64,000 bases of DNA from contig NZ_CP108143.1 in the NCBI RefSeq assembly GCF_036206005.1, positions 5,795,501 through 5,859,500 on the forward strand. Direction: 5' to 3'. Made by a program: the position numbers and the translations under genes. Source of the DNA: Streptomyces sp. NBC_00178. GTDB lineage: Bacteria > Actinomycetota > Actinomycetes > Streptomycetales > Streptomycetaceae. The notes beneath the pieces were generated by a model, which was not told the origin of the DNA, ran no database searches, and saw only the letters and a program-made list of their open reading frames with translations. Below are positions 1 to 9,235 of this stretch, in pieces; positions within the stretch are counted from its first letter, which is position 1, and every line of letters starts with the position of its first letter.

Positions 1-1
1 G

Positions 2-346
2 GAACGCATCGAGGCGTTCTTCAGGGAAAGCCTCCGCCTCGGTGCCGAAGGCGCGCACCGGCCCGCCGCCGCCCTCATGGACGCCGGCCTCCATCCCGCC
101 TGCCAACAACGGCTGATGGAACTCCACGTGGAACAAGTCGAACCGTTCCGCGCCGCCGTCCGGCAACTCGGCGTTCCCGAGCCCGCGCTCACGGCGGACC
201 TGATCGCCGGAATGCTGCACACCGCCCTGGCCGCCGTCGAGAACGGCGCCACCCTCGACACAGTCACCAAGCGCACCCTCACACTCGTGCGCCGCTGCCT
301 CACCCCGGCCGGCGGTACGGCCCGCGCACCGGAGGAAAGGGGCTGA
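2..346 (+). CDS. C-terminal part of a probable TetR-family regulator (cut by window edge)
   Basis: The frame is open from the first bases of the window and ends at a TGA at 344-346, so only the C-terminal ~114 residues are visible. They are helical and Ala/Leu-rich and resemble the ligand-binding half of TetR-type repressors, with no DNA-binding domain in view. The first in-frame ATG (position 77) lies inside the domain and is not the true start. Downstream is transposon debris, so no operon partner is visible. The family call rests on general pattern only; any all-helical regulator domain is possible. Confidence 0.5.
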   Translation, partial: ERIEAFFRESLRLGAEGAHRPAAALMDAGLHPACQQRLMELHVEQVEPFRAAVRQLGVPEPALTADLIAGMLHTALAAVENGATLDTVTKRTLTLVRRCLTPAGGTARAPEERG

Positions 347-519
347 AGTCCTCGTCACCGCCGAAGCACCTCCGCCAACCGCAGCCTGGCACGCCCTTGC
401 CGGCGCCTACTCGCCGTTGTCCGCGTTCTTGTCGCGCAGGGGCTCAGTTCCTGGAGGTCTGCCACGCGGACAGGCCACTGTCGAGGACCACATCCGGTGC
501 GGCAAGACCGCTGGCTTCG

Positions 520-735
520 GCCGCTTCCCGAGACTTCGGCGTCAACGCCGTCTGGCTCGAACTCAGCCTCACCGCGATCGACCTGCTCGCCTGGACCCGC
601 GTCCTCCTTCTGGACGGGGAGCTGGCCACCGCCGAGCCGAAGAAACTCCGACACCGGCTACTGCACGTCGCCGCACGCCTCACCCGCGGCGGTCGACGTC
701 TCCACCTGCGAATATCGGCGAACGGAGTGGCCTTG
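520..735 (+). pseudogene. IS1380-family transposase remnant (C-terminal piece)
   Basis: The translated stretch FGVNAVWLEL ... LLDGELATAEPKKLRHRLL ... RLHLRIS is typical of the C-terminal part of IS1380-type DDE transposases in Streptomyces. The catalytic core and N-terminus are missing upstream. The expected Trp-Pro-Trp ending is only recovered in another frame near 715-730, so there is also a small indel. This is a dead fragment marking an old insertion next to the broken universal stress gene. The 347-519 stretch before it holds nothing recognisable. Confidence 0.7.
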
Positions 736-783
736 GGGCATCTGGCGTGATCACGGCTTCGGATTCAGCGTGGATAGCCCCGC

Positions 784-1402
784 TCACGAAAAGGGCAGGG
801 CCCAGACGGCCGCACGTTCCCGCGTTTCCCGCCGGCTGAGGGCGTGAACCGCGACCAGGTCGCCACCGCGGGCCTGTGCCTCGTGGAGGGCGAAGACGGC
901 ATGGGCGGCGTCGGTGTCGGTTCCTTCCCCGACACCGACGACGATCTGCCGGTGTTCTGATGGGCGTCCTGGAGCGGAGTCGCCAACGACCACGATGGGG
1001 CACCACGCGCGTCCTGCGACACCGGGCCCGACGGAACCGGTGGACAGGCGGCGCACGAGGGCATGGTGCCCGCGATGGCCGACGACCAGCACGAAGGCGT
1101 CTTCTCCCGCGTGGACCAGGACGTCGGTGGGTTCCCCGGGCAGCACTTCCGTGGACTTTCACCTCGGGGCGGCGCTGGCGGGCCCGGGCTTCGGCGTCGG
1201 TGATGATCTCTTCCAGTGCGGCGGCTTCAGCTCGGTTTTCGCGGAGATCCTCCGCAGGGGTGGTGCCTTCGAAGCGCTCCCATACGGAGGCGTGGACGAT
1301 ACGCAGGGGCAGGTTGTGCAGAGCCGCCTCGTCGGCGGCCCAGTCGAGCGCCCTCATGCTTGAGGGGGAGTCGTCCACGCCCACAGCCACCGGCCCGTCC
1401 AC
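784..1402 (-). pseudogene. universal stress protein (UspA family), frameshifted and truncated
   Basis: Reading leftward from a GTG at 1402 (GGAG 8 nt upstream), the product begins VDGPVAVGVDDSPSSMRALD, the usual start of a tandem-domain universal stress protein. Around 1150 the reading switches frame and continues with a stretch containing VLVVGHRGHHA and a second domain start (IVVGVGEGTDTDAAHAVFAL). The second domain stops early at 784 next to the IS1380 remnant. A typical two-domain Usp is about 290 residues; here the second domain is cut short, so the gene is inactive as read. A sequencing error could explain the frameshift but not the truncation. Confidence 0.75.
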
Positions 1403-1490
1403 CGGTCACGCTCCCATTGGTCACCAGTGAAACGACGGTCTGCGGTGTCCGCAAGCTGCGCGGCTCCCAGGGTGTCCAGACGGCTCCCGG

Positions 1491-3497
1491 TCAGCGCGGC
1501 GGTTCGCCGCGGCGGACGGAGCCCGGGGCGCGCGCACCGTGGTGGTCGGCTCGCGCGGAAGAGATGAGCTGCCAGGGCACGCTGATCACCATGACGCCGG
1601 GGGTGAAGCGCAGGCGTGCCTTGATCCGGAGTGCGGACTGGTTGTGCAGCAGGTTCTCCCACCAGCGGCCGACGACGTACTCGGGGATGTAGATGCCGAC
1701 CATGTCGCGGGGGCCCTCGCGGCTGAGGGAGCGCACGTAGTCGACGACGGGCCTGGTGACCTCGCGGTAGGGGGAGTCCAGCACCTTGAGGGGGGGCACG
1801 TCGATGCCGAATCGCTGCCACTGCTCTTCCAGCGCGCGAGCCTCGTCGCGGTCGACGGCGACGGTGAGCGCCTCCAGCCGGTCGGGCTTGGAAGCACGCG
1901 CATAGGCCAGTGCCCGGAGCGTCGGTTTGTGGACGTTGGAGACCAGCACGATCGCCAGGACACGGGAGGGGGAGCTGAGGTCGGCGTGCGGGTCGGTGCT
2001 TTCCAGCTCGGCCGTGGTGCGGTCGTAGTGCCCGCGGATGGCGCGCATCAGCAGCCACAGCGCCCCGGCTGCGAGCACGGCCAGCCATGCGCCGTCGAGG
2101 AACTTCGTGAACAGGACCACCACCAGGACCAGGCCGGTGAACACCGCGCCGACCGCGTTGATGACCCTGGCGATGTGCTGGCGGCGCCGCAGCGCGGGGT
2201 CGCTCCCTGCGGACATGAGCTGGTTCCAGTGCCGGACCATGCCGGTCTGCGAGAGCGTGAAGGACGTGAAGACGCCCAGGATGTACAGGTGGATCAGGGC
2301 AGTGACGCTGGCCTTGAACCCCCACAGCAGCAGGCCAGCGGTGACGGCCAGCGCCACAATGCCGTTGGAGAAGGCGAGCCTGTCGCCCCGGCTGTGCAGC
2401 TGTCGGGGCAGGTAGCGGCGCTGCGCGAGAACCGACGACAGCAGCGGGAAACCGTTGAACGCGGTGTTCGCGGCGAGGACCAGAACCAGCGCGGTGGCGG
2501 CCTGGATGTAGTAGAAGCCGACACTCCTCTCCCCGCCGAAGACCGCGGCGGCGACCTGAGCCATGACCGTGCGCTGCTGGTAGGTGGAGCAGTCCTCGCC
2601 CAGCCCGGTGAGCCGGCAGGCGTCATCGGCGATGTGGACCTTGGAGACGATCGCGAGAGTGGTGACACCGACAAACATGGTGACGGCAATGAGGCCCATC
2701 GCGGCCAGGGTGATCGCCGCGTTACGCGACTTCGGCTTACGGAAGGCGGGAACACCGTTGGAGATCGCTTCCACGCCGGTCAACGCGGTGCAGCCGTTGG
2801 AGAACGCCCGCAGGACCAGCAGCACCAGCGCCACACCGGCGAGCTGTGCGTCGCCCTCCTGGGGCCGGATGCCGTACGAGGCGCTCTCGGCAACCGGCGC
2901 GTCCCCGGCCAGGTACCGGAAGAGCCCTGTGGCGATCATGATGAGCACGCCGCTGACGAACAGGTACGTCGGCGCGGCGAAGGTCCGCCCGGACTCGCGT
3001 ACCCCCCGCAGGTTCACCAGCGCGAGCAGCGCCACGAAGCCCAGCGCCATCGGCACTCGCTGGGCGTGCAGCTGGGGGACGGCGGAGATGATGTTGTCCA
3101 CGCCGGAGGCCACCGACACCGCCACGGTCATCACGTAGTCGACCAGCAGGGCAGCCCCCACCACCAGACCGGCCCTCTCGCCGAGGTTCGCGGACACGAC
3201 CTCGTACGAGCCCCCACCGCTCGGATAGGCGCGCACGACCTGCTGGTACGACAGCACCACCACCGTCATCAGCGCGACGACCGCCGCCGCGATCCACGGT
3301 GTGAAATGCACATACGCCAGCCCGCCCAGCGTGAGCACCAACAGGATCTCCTGCGTCGCGTAAGCAACCGACGACAAGGGGTCCGAGGCGAAGATCGGCA
3401 GGGCCACACGCTTGGGAAGCAACGCCTCCCCCAGCTCACTGCTGCGTAGAGCACGGCCGACCATGAGCCGCTTCGCTACCTCGGAGATCCTGATCAC
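1491..3497 (-). CDS. APC-superfamily permease of the KimA/YdaO potassium-transporter type
   Basis: A 668-residue integral membrane protein predicted to import K+ by proton symport, by family resemblance. Residues ~1-60 (ASDPLSSVAYATQEILLVL), the segment YPSGGGSYE, the block ALTGVEAISNGVPAFRKPK and the motif FSNGIVAL closely follow B. subtilis KimA. There are about 12 hydrophobic segments up to residue ~470, then a soluble C-terminal domain with the HNQSALRIKARL stretch also seen in KimA. The last ~25 residues are a basic, Arg-rich extension beyond the usual ~607-residue length. The GTG start lacks a strong ribosome site. Only ~80 bp separate it from transposon debris at 3579, so the native promoter may be lost or altered. 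In Firmicutes KimA is inhibited by c-di-AMP; whether that applies here is inference. A related amino-acid permease is the alternative. Confidence 0.8.
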   Translation of the reverse strand: MIRISEVAKRLMVGRALRSSELGEALLPKRVALPIFASDPLSSVAYATQEILLVLTLGGLAYVHFTPWIAAAVVALMTVVVLSYQQVVRAYPSGGGSYEVVSANLGERAGLVVGAALLVDYVMTVAVSVASGVDNIISAVPQLHAQRVPMALGFVALLALVNLRGVRESGRTFAAPTYLFVSGVLIMIATGLFRYLAGDAPVAESASYGIRPQEGDAQLAGVALVLLVLRAFSNGCTALTGVEAISNGVPAFRKPKSRNAAITLAAMGLIAVTMFVGVTTLAIVSKVHIADDACRLTGLGEDCSTYQQRTVMAQVAAAVFGGERSVGFYYIQAATALVLVLAANTAFNGFPLLSSVLAQRRYLPRQLHSRGDRLAFSNGIVALAVTAGLLLWGFKASVTALIHLYILGVFTSFTLSQTGMVRHWNQLMSAGSDPALRRRQHIARVINAVGAVFTGLVLVVVLFTKFLDGAWLAVLAAGALWLLMRAIRGHYDRTTAELESTDPHADLSSPSRVLAIVLVSNVHKPTLRALAYARASKPDRLEALTVAVDRDEARALEEQWQRFGIDVPPLKVLDSPYREVTRPVVDYVRSLSREGPRDMVGIYIPEYVVGRWWENLLHNQSALRIKARLRFTPGVMVISVPWQLISSARADHHGARAPGSVRRGEPPR

Positions 3498-3578
3498 AGT
3501 AGCGAAGGTAGAGCGGCGACCTGCTGATCAGAAGGACCATCGCTCCGACGCACGTCAGCACGTTGTGTGCGGTCTCCG

Positions 3579-3996
3579 TCAGCGGTTGACTTCGAGGTTC
3601 GTCAGGACAAGCAGGGCGCGCAGGAGTCGGGTGGCGCGGGCGGGGTCGGTGCGAAGCTTGGCGAGGATGCGCCAGTTCTTGAGGTGGGCGAAGCCGTGCT
3701 CGACTGGCGCGCGTCCGATGGCGAGGACTCGGTTGGCGTTCTTCTGACCGGGGGTGAGCTTGTGGGTGCGGCTGGCATGGAAGCCCGTGACGATCACGGG
3801 GTCGCGTACGTCGTTGTCCAGGCCGCGGAAGCCGAGGTCTGCGAGAGCGCCGAGACCGGCGGCGCGTAGGTGGGCCAGGATGTGGTCGTGGCGGGCAGCG
3901 GTGTTGTCGTGGGTGCGGCCGGGCCGGGCGGCGGATATCCAGATCAGGCGTCCTCTCTTGTCGGTCAGGGCGAGGAAGTGCAAGTGCAGACCGTGG
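3579..3996 (-). pseudogene. IS5-type (DDE_4) transposase, C-terminal fragment
   Basis: Read leftward from about 3996, the product contains LHLHFLALTDKRGRLIWIS, then TADLGF-like spacing (LADLGFRGLD) and ends APVEHGFAHLKNWRIL ... LRALLVLTNLEVNR. This is the C-terminal half of a DDE_4-type IS5 transposase ending at 3579. Its N-terminal half is absent: at 3996/3997 it runs straight into the inverted repeat of the IS1182-family element. The missing half is not found on the other side of that element (5834 onward), so the locus has been rearranged rather than simply interrupted. Confidence 0.75.
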
Positions 3997-5833
3997 TTGA
4001 CTCTGTCGGGGATCTTGAAGGTGCCGGTCAGGTTCCCAGGGTTCGCCAGGACTTCGGTCGGGGTATCTCGCGCTGGTCGAGGTAGTGCTGGAAGGCAGTC
4101 GGTCGGCGGGACGTCGGTGTTTCTCCGGCCGGTGGCAGTCCGCTGAGGCGCTCGATGTTGACGGCGATGGCCGTCAGAACGTGCTGGATGTGGGCCTTTT
4201 CCTGTCCTCGGTAGCGGCAGCGCCGTATTCCGTGTCCGTGGGCGAATTCGTTGACCGTGCCCTCCACTCCCGAGCGGACCGCATAGCGGGTCTTCCACTC
4301 GGGCGTCTGTTGCTCCGCGCGGACGCGAAGTTGCAGGTCATGGAGTTCTTTCGGGGGAAAGCCCACAGTTCGGGCACTGTCCGCGGTGGAGGTGCACTGA
4401 GTGCGGGCTGGGCAGGCCCGGCACTGACGCTTGGTGAACCGGGCCACGATCAGCGGAGCCGCGGTGGGTGACGAGGTCAGGTAAGGGCCGTGCCAGCCCG
4501 CACTGACCTGGCCCTGGGGACACGTGACCTGTTGACGGTCGTAGTCGATGTGGAAGTCGTCCCGGGCGAAGCCCTCGTTCTGCCGGTGTTGGCGGGTGGG
4601 GTTGCTCCGCAGCGGTCCGGAAACGGTGACCTGGTGTTCACGGGTGGCTTGTGCCAGGTGGGGCAGGGACGTGTGGCCGGCGTCGACCAGGTGCTCGGCG
4701 GGCAGCAGCCCACGACGCGCCAGACGAGTGTGGACGCCGGGCAGGACCTGACTGTCGTGGGTGGTGGCCGCGGTGGTGGCCACATCCGTGATCACATTCG
4801 GGCCGCCGGGAGCGCACGTCTCCGTCAGATGAGCGGCAAACCCCTTCCAGCTGATGATGTGCCCGTGCCTCGCATAGCGGGCCGAGGTGTCGTACGGCGA
4901 GACGACTGCCCGGGACGAGGGCGGCAGCCCGGGTCCGCCTTCCTTCTCGGCGGTGCGCCAGCGCAGTCGGCCTGCCTGGTCACGGTGGTAGTTCTGCACC
5001 ATGATCTGGCGCAGGGCCTGGACGCGAGGGCCGGACGTGCGGCCTGTTTCGCGCCGGTAGAGGTGTTCCAGGAGCCGGACAGCATCGTTCCCGGCGGTCA
5101 GGATCCTGGTCGTGGGCTTGGTGGGGTTCCTGCCCAGACGGACCGGCCGATCGTAGCGGCGGCCCCACTCCTCATCGACCAGCTCGTCCAGCAGGTGAGG
5201 GGACACACCGGCGACTTCTTCGAGCGCGGCGCGGACCGCCTCGGTGACCAGCTCCAAACGGGTCAGGTTACGCACCGCTGCCAGGACATGGGTGGAGTCG
5301 GTGCGCTGCGTGGTGCGCTCGCGCACCAGGCCGGCCTCCTTGAGACGGGCCAGCACGAGGTCGAGGAGGCGGTCAGCGCGGTCGCCTTCGGCGAGACGGT
5401 CGCGGAAGTCGGCCAGCACGCTGTGATGGAACCCGGGATCCTCCAGTTCCATCGCCATGGCGTACTTGAAGTCGATGCGACAGCGGACTGCCCCGGCGGC
5501 CTGCCGGTCCGACAGGCCGAGCAGGAACTGCAGCACACAGACGGTGGCCAGTTGAGCGGGCGAGAGCCCCGGCCGCCCGTCCCGTGGGTACCAGTCGGCG
5601 AAGTCCTCGTCGCTCCACAGCCCATCGAGGCGGTCGCGTACCCATATCGCCGTCGTACCGCCCGGATTGCTCGCCCGCGCGATCCGCGCGGTCAGAGAAG
5701 GGACTTGCTCACCGGAACGGGGGCGAAGGGACAACGGGCACCTCGACAGCTGCATCGGTCGGCGGAACTACCCGAGCATGCCCGTTAATCATGCTGCTGC
5801 ACCGAGGAATTCCAAGATCCCCGACAGAGTCAA
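3997..5833 (-). mobile_element. IS1182-family insertion sequence, apparently complete
   Basis: The element is bounded by ~21-bp inverted repeats: TTGACTCTGTCGGGGATCTTG at 3997-4017, and its reverse complement ending at 5833 (5812-5833). One complete transposase gene fills the interior and stops 10 bp inside the left repeat. Nothing else is carried. No matching target-site duplication is visible: the left flank ends CCGTGG and the right flank begins GTTAGG. This is consistent with later rearrangement or recombination between copies. Confidence 0.85.
4028..5755 (-). CDS. IS1182-family transposase
   Basis: A full-length 575-residue transposase. Residues ~35-150 form the DUF772-type N-terminal domain (WYPRDGRPGLSPAQLATVC, then DRQAAGAVRCRIDFKYAM). 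The catalytic DDE region follows with QRTDSTHVLAAVRN (first Asp), VDAGHTSLPHL (second Asp) and the Cys-rich insertion CRACPARTQC. The final YAVRSGVEGTVNEFAHGHG carries the acidic third residue. No frameshift is seen, so the gene is probably functional. The listed start is the longest; the protein could begin a few codons later, around the GEQVPSL stretch. Confidence 0.9.
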   Translation of the reverse strand: MQLSRCPLSLRPRSGEQVPSLTARIARASNPGGTTAIWVRDRLDGLWSDEDFADWYPRDGRPGLSPAQLATVCVLQFLLGLSDRQAAGAVRCRIDFKYAMAMELEDPGFHHSVLADFRDRLAEGDRADRLLDLVLARLKEAGLVRERTTQRTDSTHVLAAVRNLTRLELVTEAVRAALEEVAGVSPHLLDELVDEEWGRRYDRPVRLGRNPTKPTTRILTAGNDAVRLLEHLYRRETGRTSGPRVQALRQIMVQNYHRDQAGRLRWRTAEKEGGPGLPPSSRAVVSPYDTSARYARHGHIISWKGFAAHLTETCAPGGPNVITDVATTAATTHDSQVLPGVHTRLARRGLLPAEHLVDAGHTSLPHLAQATREHQVTVSGPLRSNPTRQHRQNEGFARDDFHIDYDRQQVTCPQGQVSAGWHGPYLTSSPTAAPLIVARFTKRQCRACPARTQCTSTADSARTVGFPPKELHDLQLRVRAEQQTPEWKTRYAVRSGVEGTVNEFAHGHGIRRCRYRGQEKAHIQHVLTAIAVNIERLSGLPPAGETPTSRRPTAFQHYLDQREIPRPKSWRTLGT

Positions 5834-5847
5834 GTTAGGTAAATTCC

Positions 5848-5961
5848 GCCGGCATTGACGTCGTCGTTCTCTGGCAGAGCATCCTCGACGCCGAGGACCT
5901 CCTCACCCTGGGCCAGATCGACGGCGACTTCGGCCCGGCGACCAAGGCCGCCACCAAGGGC
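5848..5961 (+). pseudogene. peptidoglycan-binding domain fragment
   Basis: Immediately right of the IS1182 element the plus strand encodes DVVVLWQSILDAEDLLTL followed by GQIDGDFGPATKAATK. The D-G-x-F-G-P-x-T-x-x-A pattern is diagnostic of PG_binding_1 repeats found in secreted actinobacterial cell-wall proteins. No start codon or signal peptide precedes it. After ATKGC the similarity stops, although the frame stays open to about 6077. It is probably a gene remnant cut by the insertion. From 5962 to 6218 nothing else is recognisable. Confidence 0.5.
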
Positions 5962-6218
5962 TGCCGGCATATCTCACGATGCGTGGTGCATGTTTTAGAT
6001 TGTGAAACCGAAACCGTACCCGAATCCGACGACACGGGATCGCGCCTAGCAGTCAGCTACCTTTCCCCAAAGTAATATCACGATCACGCGACCCATTCGG
6101 TCAATCCGATCGCGACCCTGATTGTCGAACTGGGCGGCGATCCCCTCAATGCTGAAGCTATGGCTCGCCGACAACGGCGGTGTCCTCGTCAGGACAGGCA
6201 CGTGCGGAGAATGGAGCC

Positions 6219-7403
6219 ATGATTCCGGACATTGGCCGTGGCTGCTTCACCGGCATGCGAAGGGCTTCGCTGCGCCAAAGCCTGCGGCGAGGAGATGAAC
6301 GTGAGCCCCTGCTTGTGCGGTACGGCGCGGCAGCGTGGGTGCTGCCCGCAGGCTTTCTGGTCATCGTCGCCCTGGTCGGTCAATTCACCGGTCCGTCTAT
6401 TCAGGTGGGAAACTGGCTTCTGATGGTTCCCCTGCTGGCAGCAGGGGTGTCCTCGCCCAAGGTCACAGCAGCATTCGGTCTCCTTGTGCTCGTCCTCAAC
6501 CGGTGGGCCAACGCCAGCATGGCGACGACGGAACTGCGGACCGAGGACTTCCTGCTCGGGGTCTTTGCAGTCCTACTCGCCATTTTCATCTCGGTGGTGC
6601 GCGCGCGAGCCCGCGATTACGTACTCCATCTGCAGAGTGCGGCGGAAACGACTCGCCAGGTGCTGCTGCGGCCGATCCCGCCTCGGTGGGGCGGGGTGGA
6701 GGTGGCCGCCCGGTACCTCGCAGCCGATGTCGAAGCACGAGTGGGCGGGGACTTCTACGAGGTGCTGTCAACGCCTCATGGCACCCGAGCAATTTTGGGG
6801 GATGTTCAGGGAAAGGGTCTTCCTGCCGTGTCAACCGCAGGGGCGGTCGTGGGCGCCTTCCGCGAAGCCGGGTATCACGAGCCCGACCTCGATGTAGTTG
6901 CCAGTCGTATGGAATCAGGACTGAGCAGGCACAACTTCCTGAAGTCAGCACTGGGTGATCACGAGGAACGCTTCGCCACCGCAGTGGTCATTTCCTTCGC
7001 CACCGACTTCGGCAGCGTCGAAGTCGTCAACTTCGGCCACGAAGGCCCCTTCGTGATCGGCCCCCATGGGGTGCGGCAACTGCCCCAGGAACAGGGGTCA
7101 CCAGTCGGCATGGCTGAACTCACCGGCAGCCCCCCAGTCGTCAGCCGCATCTCCTACGCCAGGCAGGAGACCTGCCTACTCGTCACCGATGGCGTGACGG
7201 AAGCCAGGAATCGAGCTGACGATTTCTTTCCCCTGCGCAGGTGTCTCGAGCGAATCCACGCCGACCACTCCGACGGAATTTCCCCTTCGCGTCTTCTCCG
7301 CTTGGTTATCGACGCCCTCCTCGACCACACTGGCGGGCGCCTCACCGACGACGCCGCCCTGCTCGCCCTTCGCCCGCTCCCCGTTGAGTCGCGTGAGGCG
7401 TAG
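6219..7403 (+). CDS. membrane-anchored PP2C-type (SpoIIE/RsbU-like) serine phosphatase
   Basis: A predicted phosphatase acting on anti-sigma-factor antagonists. After a short basic start there are three to four hydrophobic segments (about residues 35-135), then a SpoIIE-type catalytic domain. All acidic metal-binding motifs are present: VGGDFYEV, GDVQGKG, LVTDGVTEARN and LTDDAALLAL. The listed ATG is preferred because GGAG lies 9 nt upstream (6206-6209); an in-frame GTG at 6180 has no good ribosome site. Streptomycetes carry dozens of such phosphatases, usually unlinked to their targets. None of the neighbours is an anti-sigma gene, so the substrate cannot be assigned. The gene is intact despite being surrounded by IS debris. 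Confidence 0.85.
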   Translation: MIPDIGRGCFTGMRRASLRQSLRRGDEREPLLVRYGAAAWVLPAGFLVIVALVGQFTGPSIQVGNWLLMVPLLAAGVSSPKVTAAFGLLVLVLNRWANASMATTELRTEDFLLGVFAVLLAIFISVVRARARDYVLHLQSAAETTRQVLLRPIPPRWGGVEVAARYLAADVEARVGGDFYEVLSTPHGTRAILGDVQGKGLPAVSTAGAVVGAFREAGYHEPDLDVVASRMESGLSRHNFLKSALGDHEERFATAVVISFATDFGSVEVVNFGHEGPFVIGPHGVRQLPQEQGSPVGMAELTGSPPVVSRISYARQETCLLVTDGVTEARNRADDFFPLRRCLERIHADHSDGISPSRLLRLVIDALLDHTGGRLTDDAALLALRPLPVESREA

Positions 7404-7634
7404 AAGTCCCGCACGGAGTCCGTGAACTCGGCCAACTGAACGAACACCCCGCTGACGGTTACGCCAAGGCGAGGTAGAGTTTCTCCAACTCCTCCTGTGA
7501 CATGGGTGGAGTGTCAGAGTCTCCCGCGAGGCACTGTCGCATTCCGCTGGCGACGATCTTGAATCCGGCGCCCGGTCCAAGGCGCGGGAGACGGCGGCCA
7601 GTTGGGTCACGACATCCTTGCAGTCGCGGCCCGC

Positions 7635-8130
7635 CTATCCGGCGAGGGCGAGGTTGTGCATGCGGGCGAAGACGTGCTCGACGCGGGCTCGGACTTGCTT
7701 GTGGGATTTGTTGTGTTCCTCTTTCCAGTCCGGGAGTTCGGTCTGGCCGCGCTCGCGGCGGTGCGGGATGACCAGTCCGGTGCCCGGGTAGCCGCCGCTG
7801 GCGATCGTGGTGGTCTTGCCGACCGCGGCCTTGGCACCGGACTCCTCCCACGCCGTGCAGTCGTTGCGGTTCCCGGCGAGCGGCCGGCCGACCACGACGA
7901 CCAGGCGGGTGTCGGTCGGCATCGATGACGACCTGGTGGTTGGTGGAGTACCGGTAGTTCTTCGACCGCTCGGCAATGGCGTGGTCGCGGGTGGGAACCA
8001 GGGTGCCGTCCACGATGAGCACGGCGTCCTTGGCGAACCGCTTGCGTGGCTGGAGGGCGAGCATCGGCCCGAGGTGGTCGATGATCCGGTCCGCCGCCGA
8101 CTTCGACACCCCGAACGGCGGGAGGTCCTG
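7635..8130 (-). pseudogene. IS5-family transposase remnant with frameshift and internal deletion
   Basis: Reading leftward, one frame gives SKSAADRIIDHLGPMLALQP ... DGTLVPTRDH ... YRYSTNHQVVIDAD. The sequence then continues in another frame as TRLVVVVGRPLAGNRND ... KVRARVEHVFARM. The shift coincides with a direct 4-bp duplication (GTCG at 7911-7914 and 7915-7918), an obvious slippage event. The C-terminus jumps from VEHVFARM to HNLALAG, apparently losing ~25 residues of the usual tail. The N-terminus is missing past ~8130, where the rhodanese ribosome site begins. The 7404-7634 stretch contains only a short unassigned minus-strand frame. Confidence 0.8.
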
Positions 8131-8132
8131 CG

Positions 8133-8498
8133 ATGTCCTTGTTCTCCCGAGGCAAGAAACGCGTCACCGTTGAGGAAGCCCATCGGCGCACCCAGGGCGC
8201 CCACGCCCCGGACATCCTGCTGGACGTCCGTGAGCGGGGCGAGTGGGACGCCGGGCGGGCGCTCGGCGCGGTGCACGCACCCCTGTCCGCCCTGGTCGCG
8301 GGGGCTGCACTGCCGCAGGCTGCCCAGAGGCGGCCGCTGGTGGTGATATGTCGCAGCGGAAACCGCTCGCAACAGGCCGTCGAGCTGCTCCGTGAGCGCG
8401 GCGCGGACGCGTGGGACGTCAAGGGCGGCATGCAGCAGTGGGCTGCCGCCGGGCACCCGGTCGTCTGCGCAAGCGGCAACAAGGGCTCGGTGGCATGA
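8133..8498 (+). CDS. rhodanese-like sulfurtransferase
   Basis: A 121-residue single-domain rhodanese. It shows ILLDVRERGEWDAGRALGAV, the entry motif, and VVICRSGNRS, the active-site loop with catalytic Cys73 that takes up persulfide sulfur. The loop ends VKGGMQQWAAAGHPV, the usual C-terminal motif. The ATG has GGAGG 7 nt upstream, and that ribosome site lies right at the boundary with the IS5 remnant. It overlaps the next gene by four bases (ATGA), so the two are translationally coupled. A rhodanese beside a TauE-type exporter is a common sulfur-handling arrangement. Confidence 0.9.
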   Translation: MSLFSRGKKRVTVEEAHRRTQGAHAPDILLDVRERGEWDAGRALGAVHAPLSALVAGAALPQAAQRRPLVVICRSGNRSQQAVELLRERGADAWDVKGGMQQWAAAGHPVVCASGNKGSVA

Positions 8499-9235
8499 CC
8501 GCCCTGATACTCGCACTCGTCGCCGGAGCCGTCGTCGGCCTGGCGCTCGGCGGACTCGGCGGTGGCGGCAGCGTCCTGGCCGTCCCCGCCCTGACCTACC
8601 TGATCGGCATGCCGCCGGCGGACGCGATCACCGCCAGTCTGATCATCGTCACCCTGACGTCCATCACCGCGCTCACCGGCCACGCCCGGGACGGCAACGT
8701 GGTCTGGCGGACCGGACTGCTGTTCGCCGCCGCGGGCATCGTCCCCGTCATGCTCGCCGGCACGGCCGCCGGCCATCTGCCCCAGGCAGGTCTGACCATC
8801 GCCTTCGCCGTCGTCGCGGGAGTCGCCGCACTGCGCATGCTGCGCCCCGCGCCCGCCCCGGCCGCAGGCAAGGTGCCCGCCAAGGCCGCCGCCGCCGGTG
8901 CCGGCCTCGGCGCCGTGACCGGGCTGCTGGGTGTGGGCGGCGGTTTCCTCGCCGTGCCGGCCCTGGCACGGGTGCTGAACCTCCCCTTGCGCCGGGCCAT
9001 CGGCACCAGCCTGCTGGTCATCACCATCAACTCGATCGCCGCGCTCGGCGCCCGGGCCGGCACCGGAGTACATCTGGACTGGGCCGTCATCGCGCCCTTC
9101 ACCGCCGCCGCGATCCTCGGCGCCTGGGACGGCAAACGCTACGCACAACGACTCAGCGGCAACACGCTGCAGCGCGTCTTCGCCTACACACTGCTCGCGG
9201 TCGCGGCCTTCATGCTCGCCGACGCGTTCATCTGA
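8495..9235 (+). CDS. TauE/SafE-family sulfite/sulfonate exporter
   Basis: A 246-residue membrane protein with about eight hydrophobic segments. The two family repeats are visible: LALGGLGGGGSVLAVPALTY near the N-terminus and GLLGVGGGFLAVPALARV near residue 145, each followed by the ASLIIV / GTSLLVI helix. The start is the ATG overlapping the rhodanese stop (ATGA). With the rhodanese it probably moves sulfur oxyanions produced by persulfide metabolism out of the cell; the substrate is inferred from family and context. An MFS pseudogene follows 82 bp downstream. Confidence 0.88.
   Translation: MTALILALVAGAVVGLALGGLGGGGSVLAVPALTYLIGMPPADAITASLIIVTLTSITALTGHARDGNVVWRTGLLFAAAGIVPVMLAGTAAGHLPQAGLTIAFAVVAGVAALRMLRPAPAPAAGKVPAKAAAAGAGLGAVTGLLGVGGGFLAVPALARVLNLPLRRAIGTSLLVITINSIAALGARAGTGVHLDWAVIAPFTAAAILGAWDGKRYAQRLSGNTLQRVFAYTLLAVAAFMLADAFI

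Noticed and set aside
3997..4298. Extension of the IS5-type fragment at 3579 upstream to 4298
   Set aside because: Bases beyond 3996 belong to the IS1182 inverted repeat and the antisense-frame shadow of its transposase.
3990..5840. Target-site duplication of the IS1182 element
   Set aside because: Left flank CCGTGG and right flank GTTAGG do not match at any short length.
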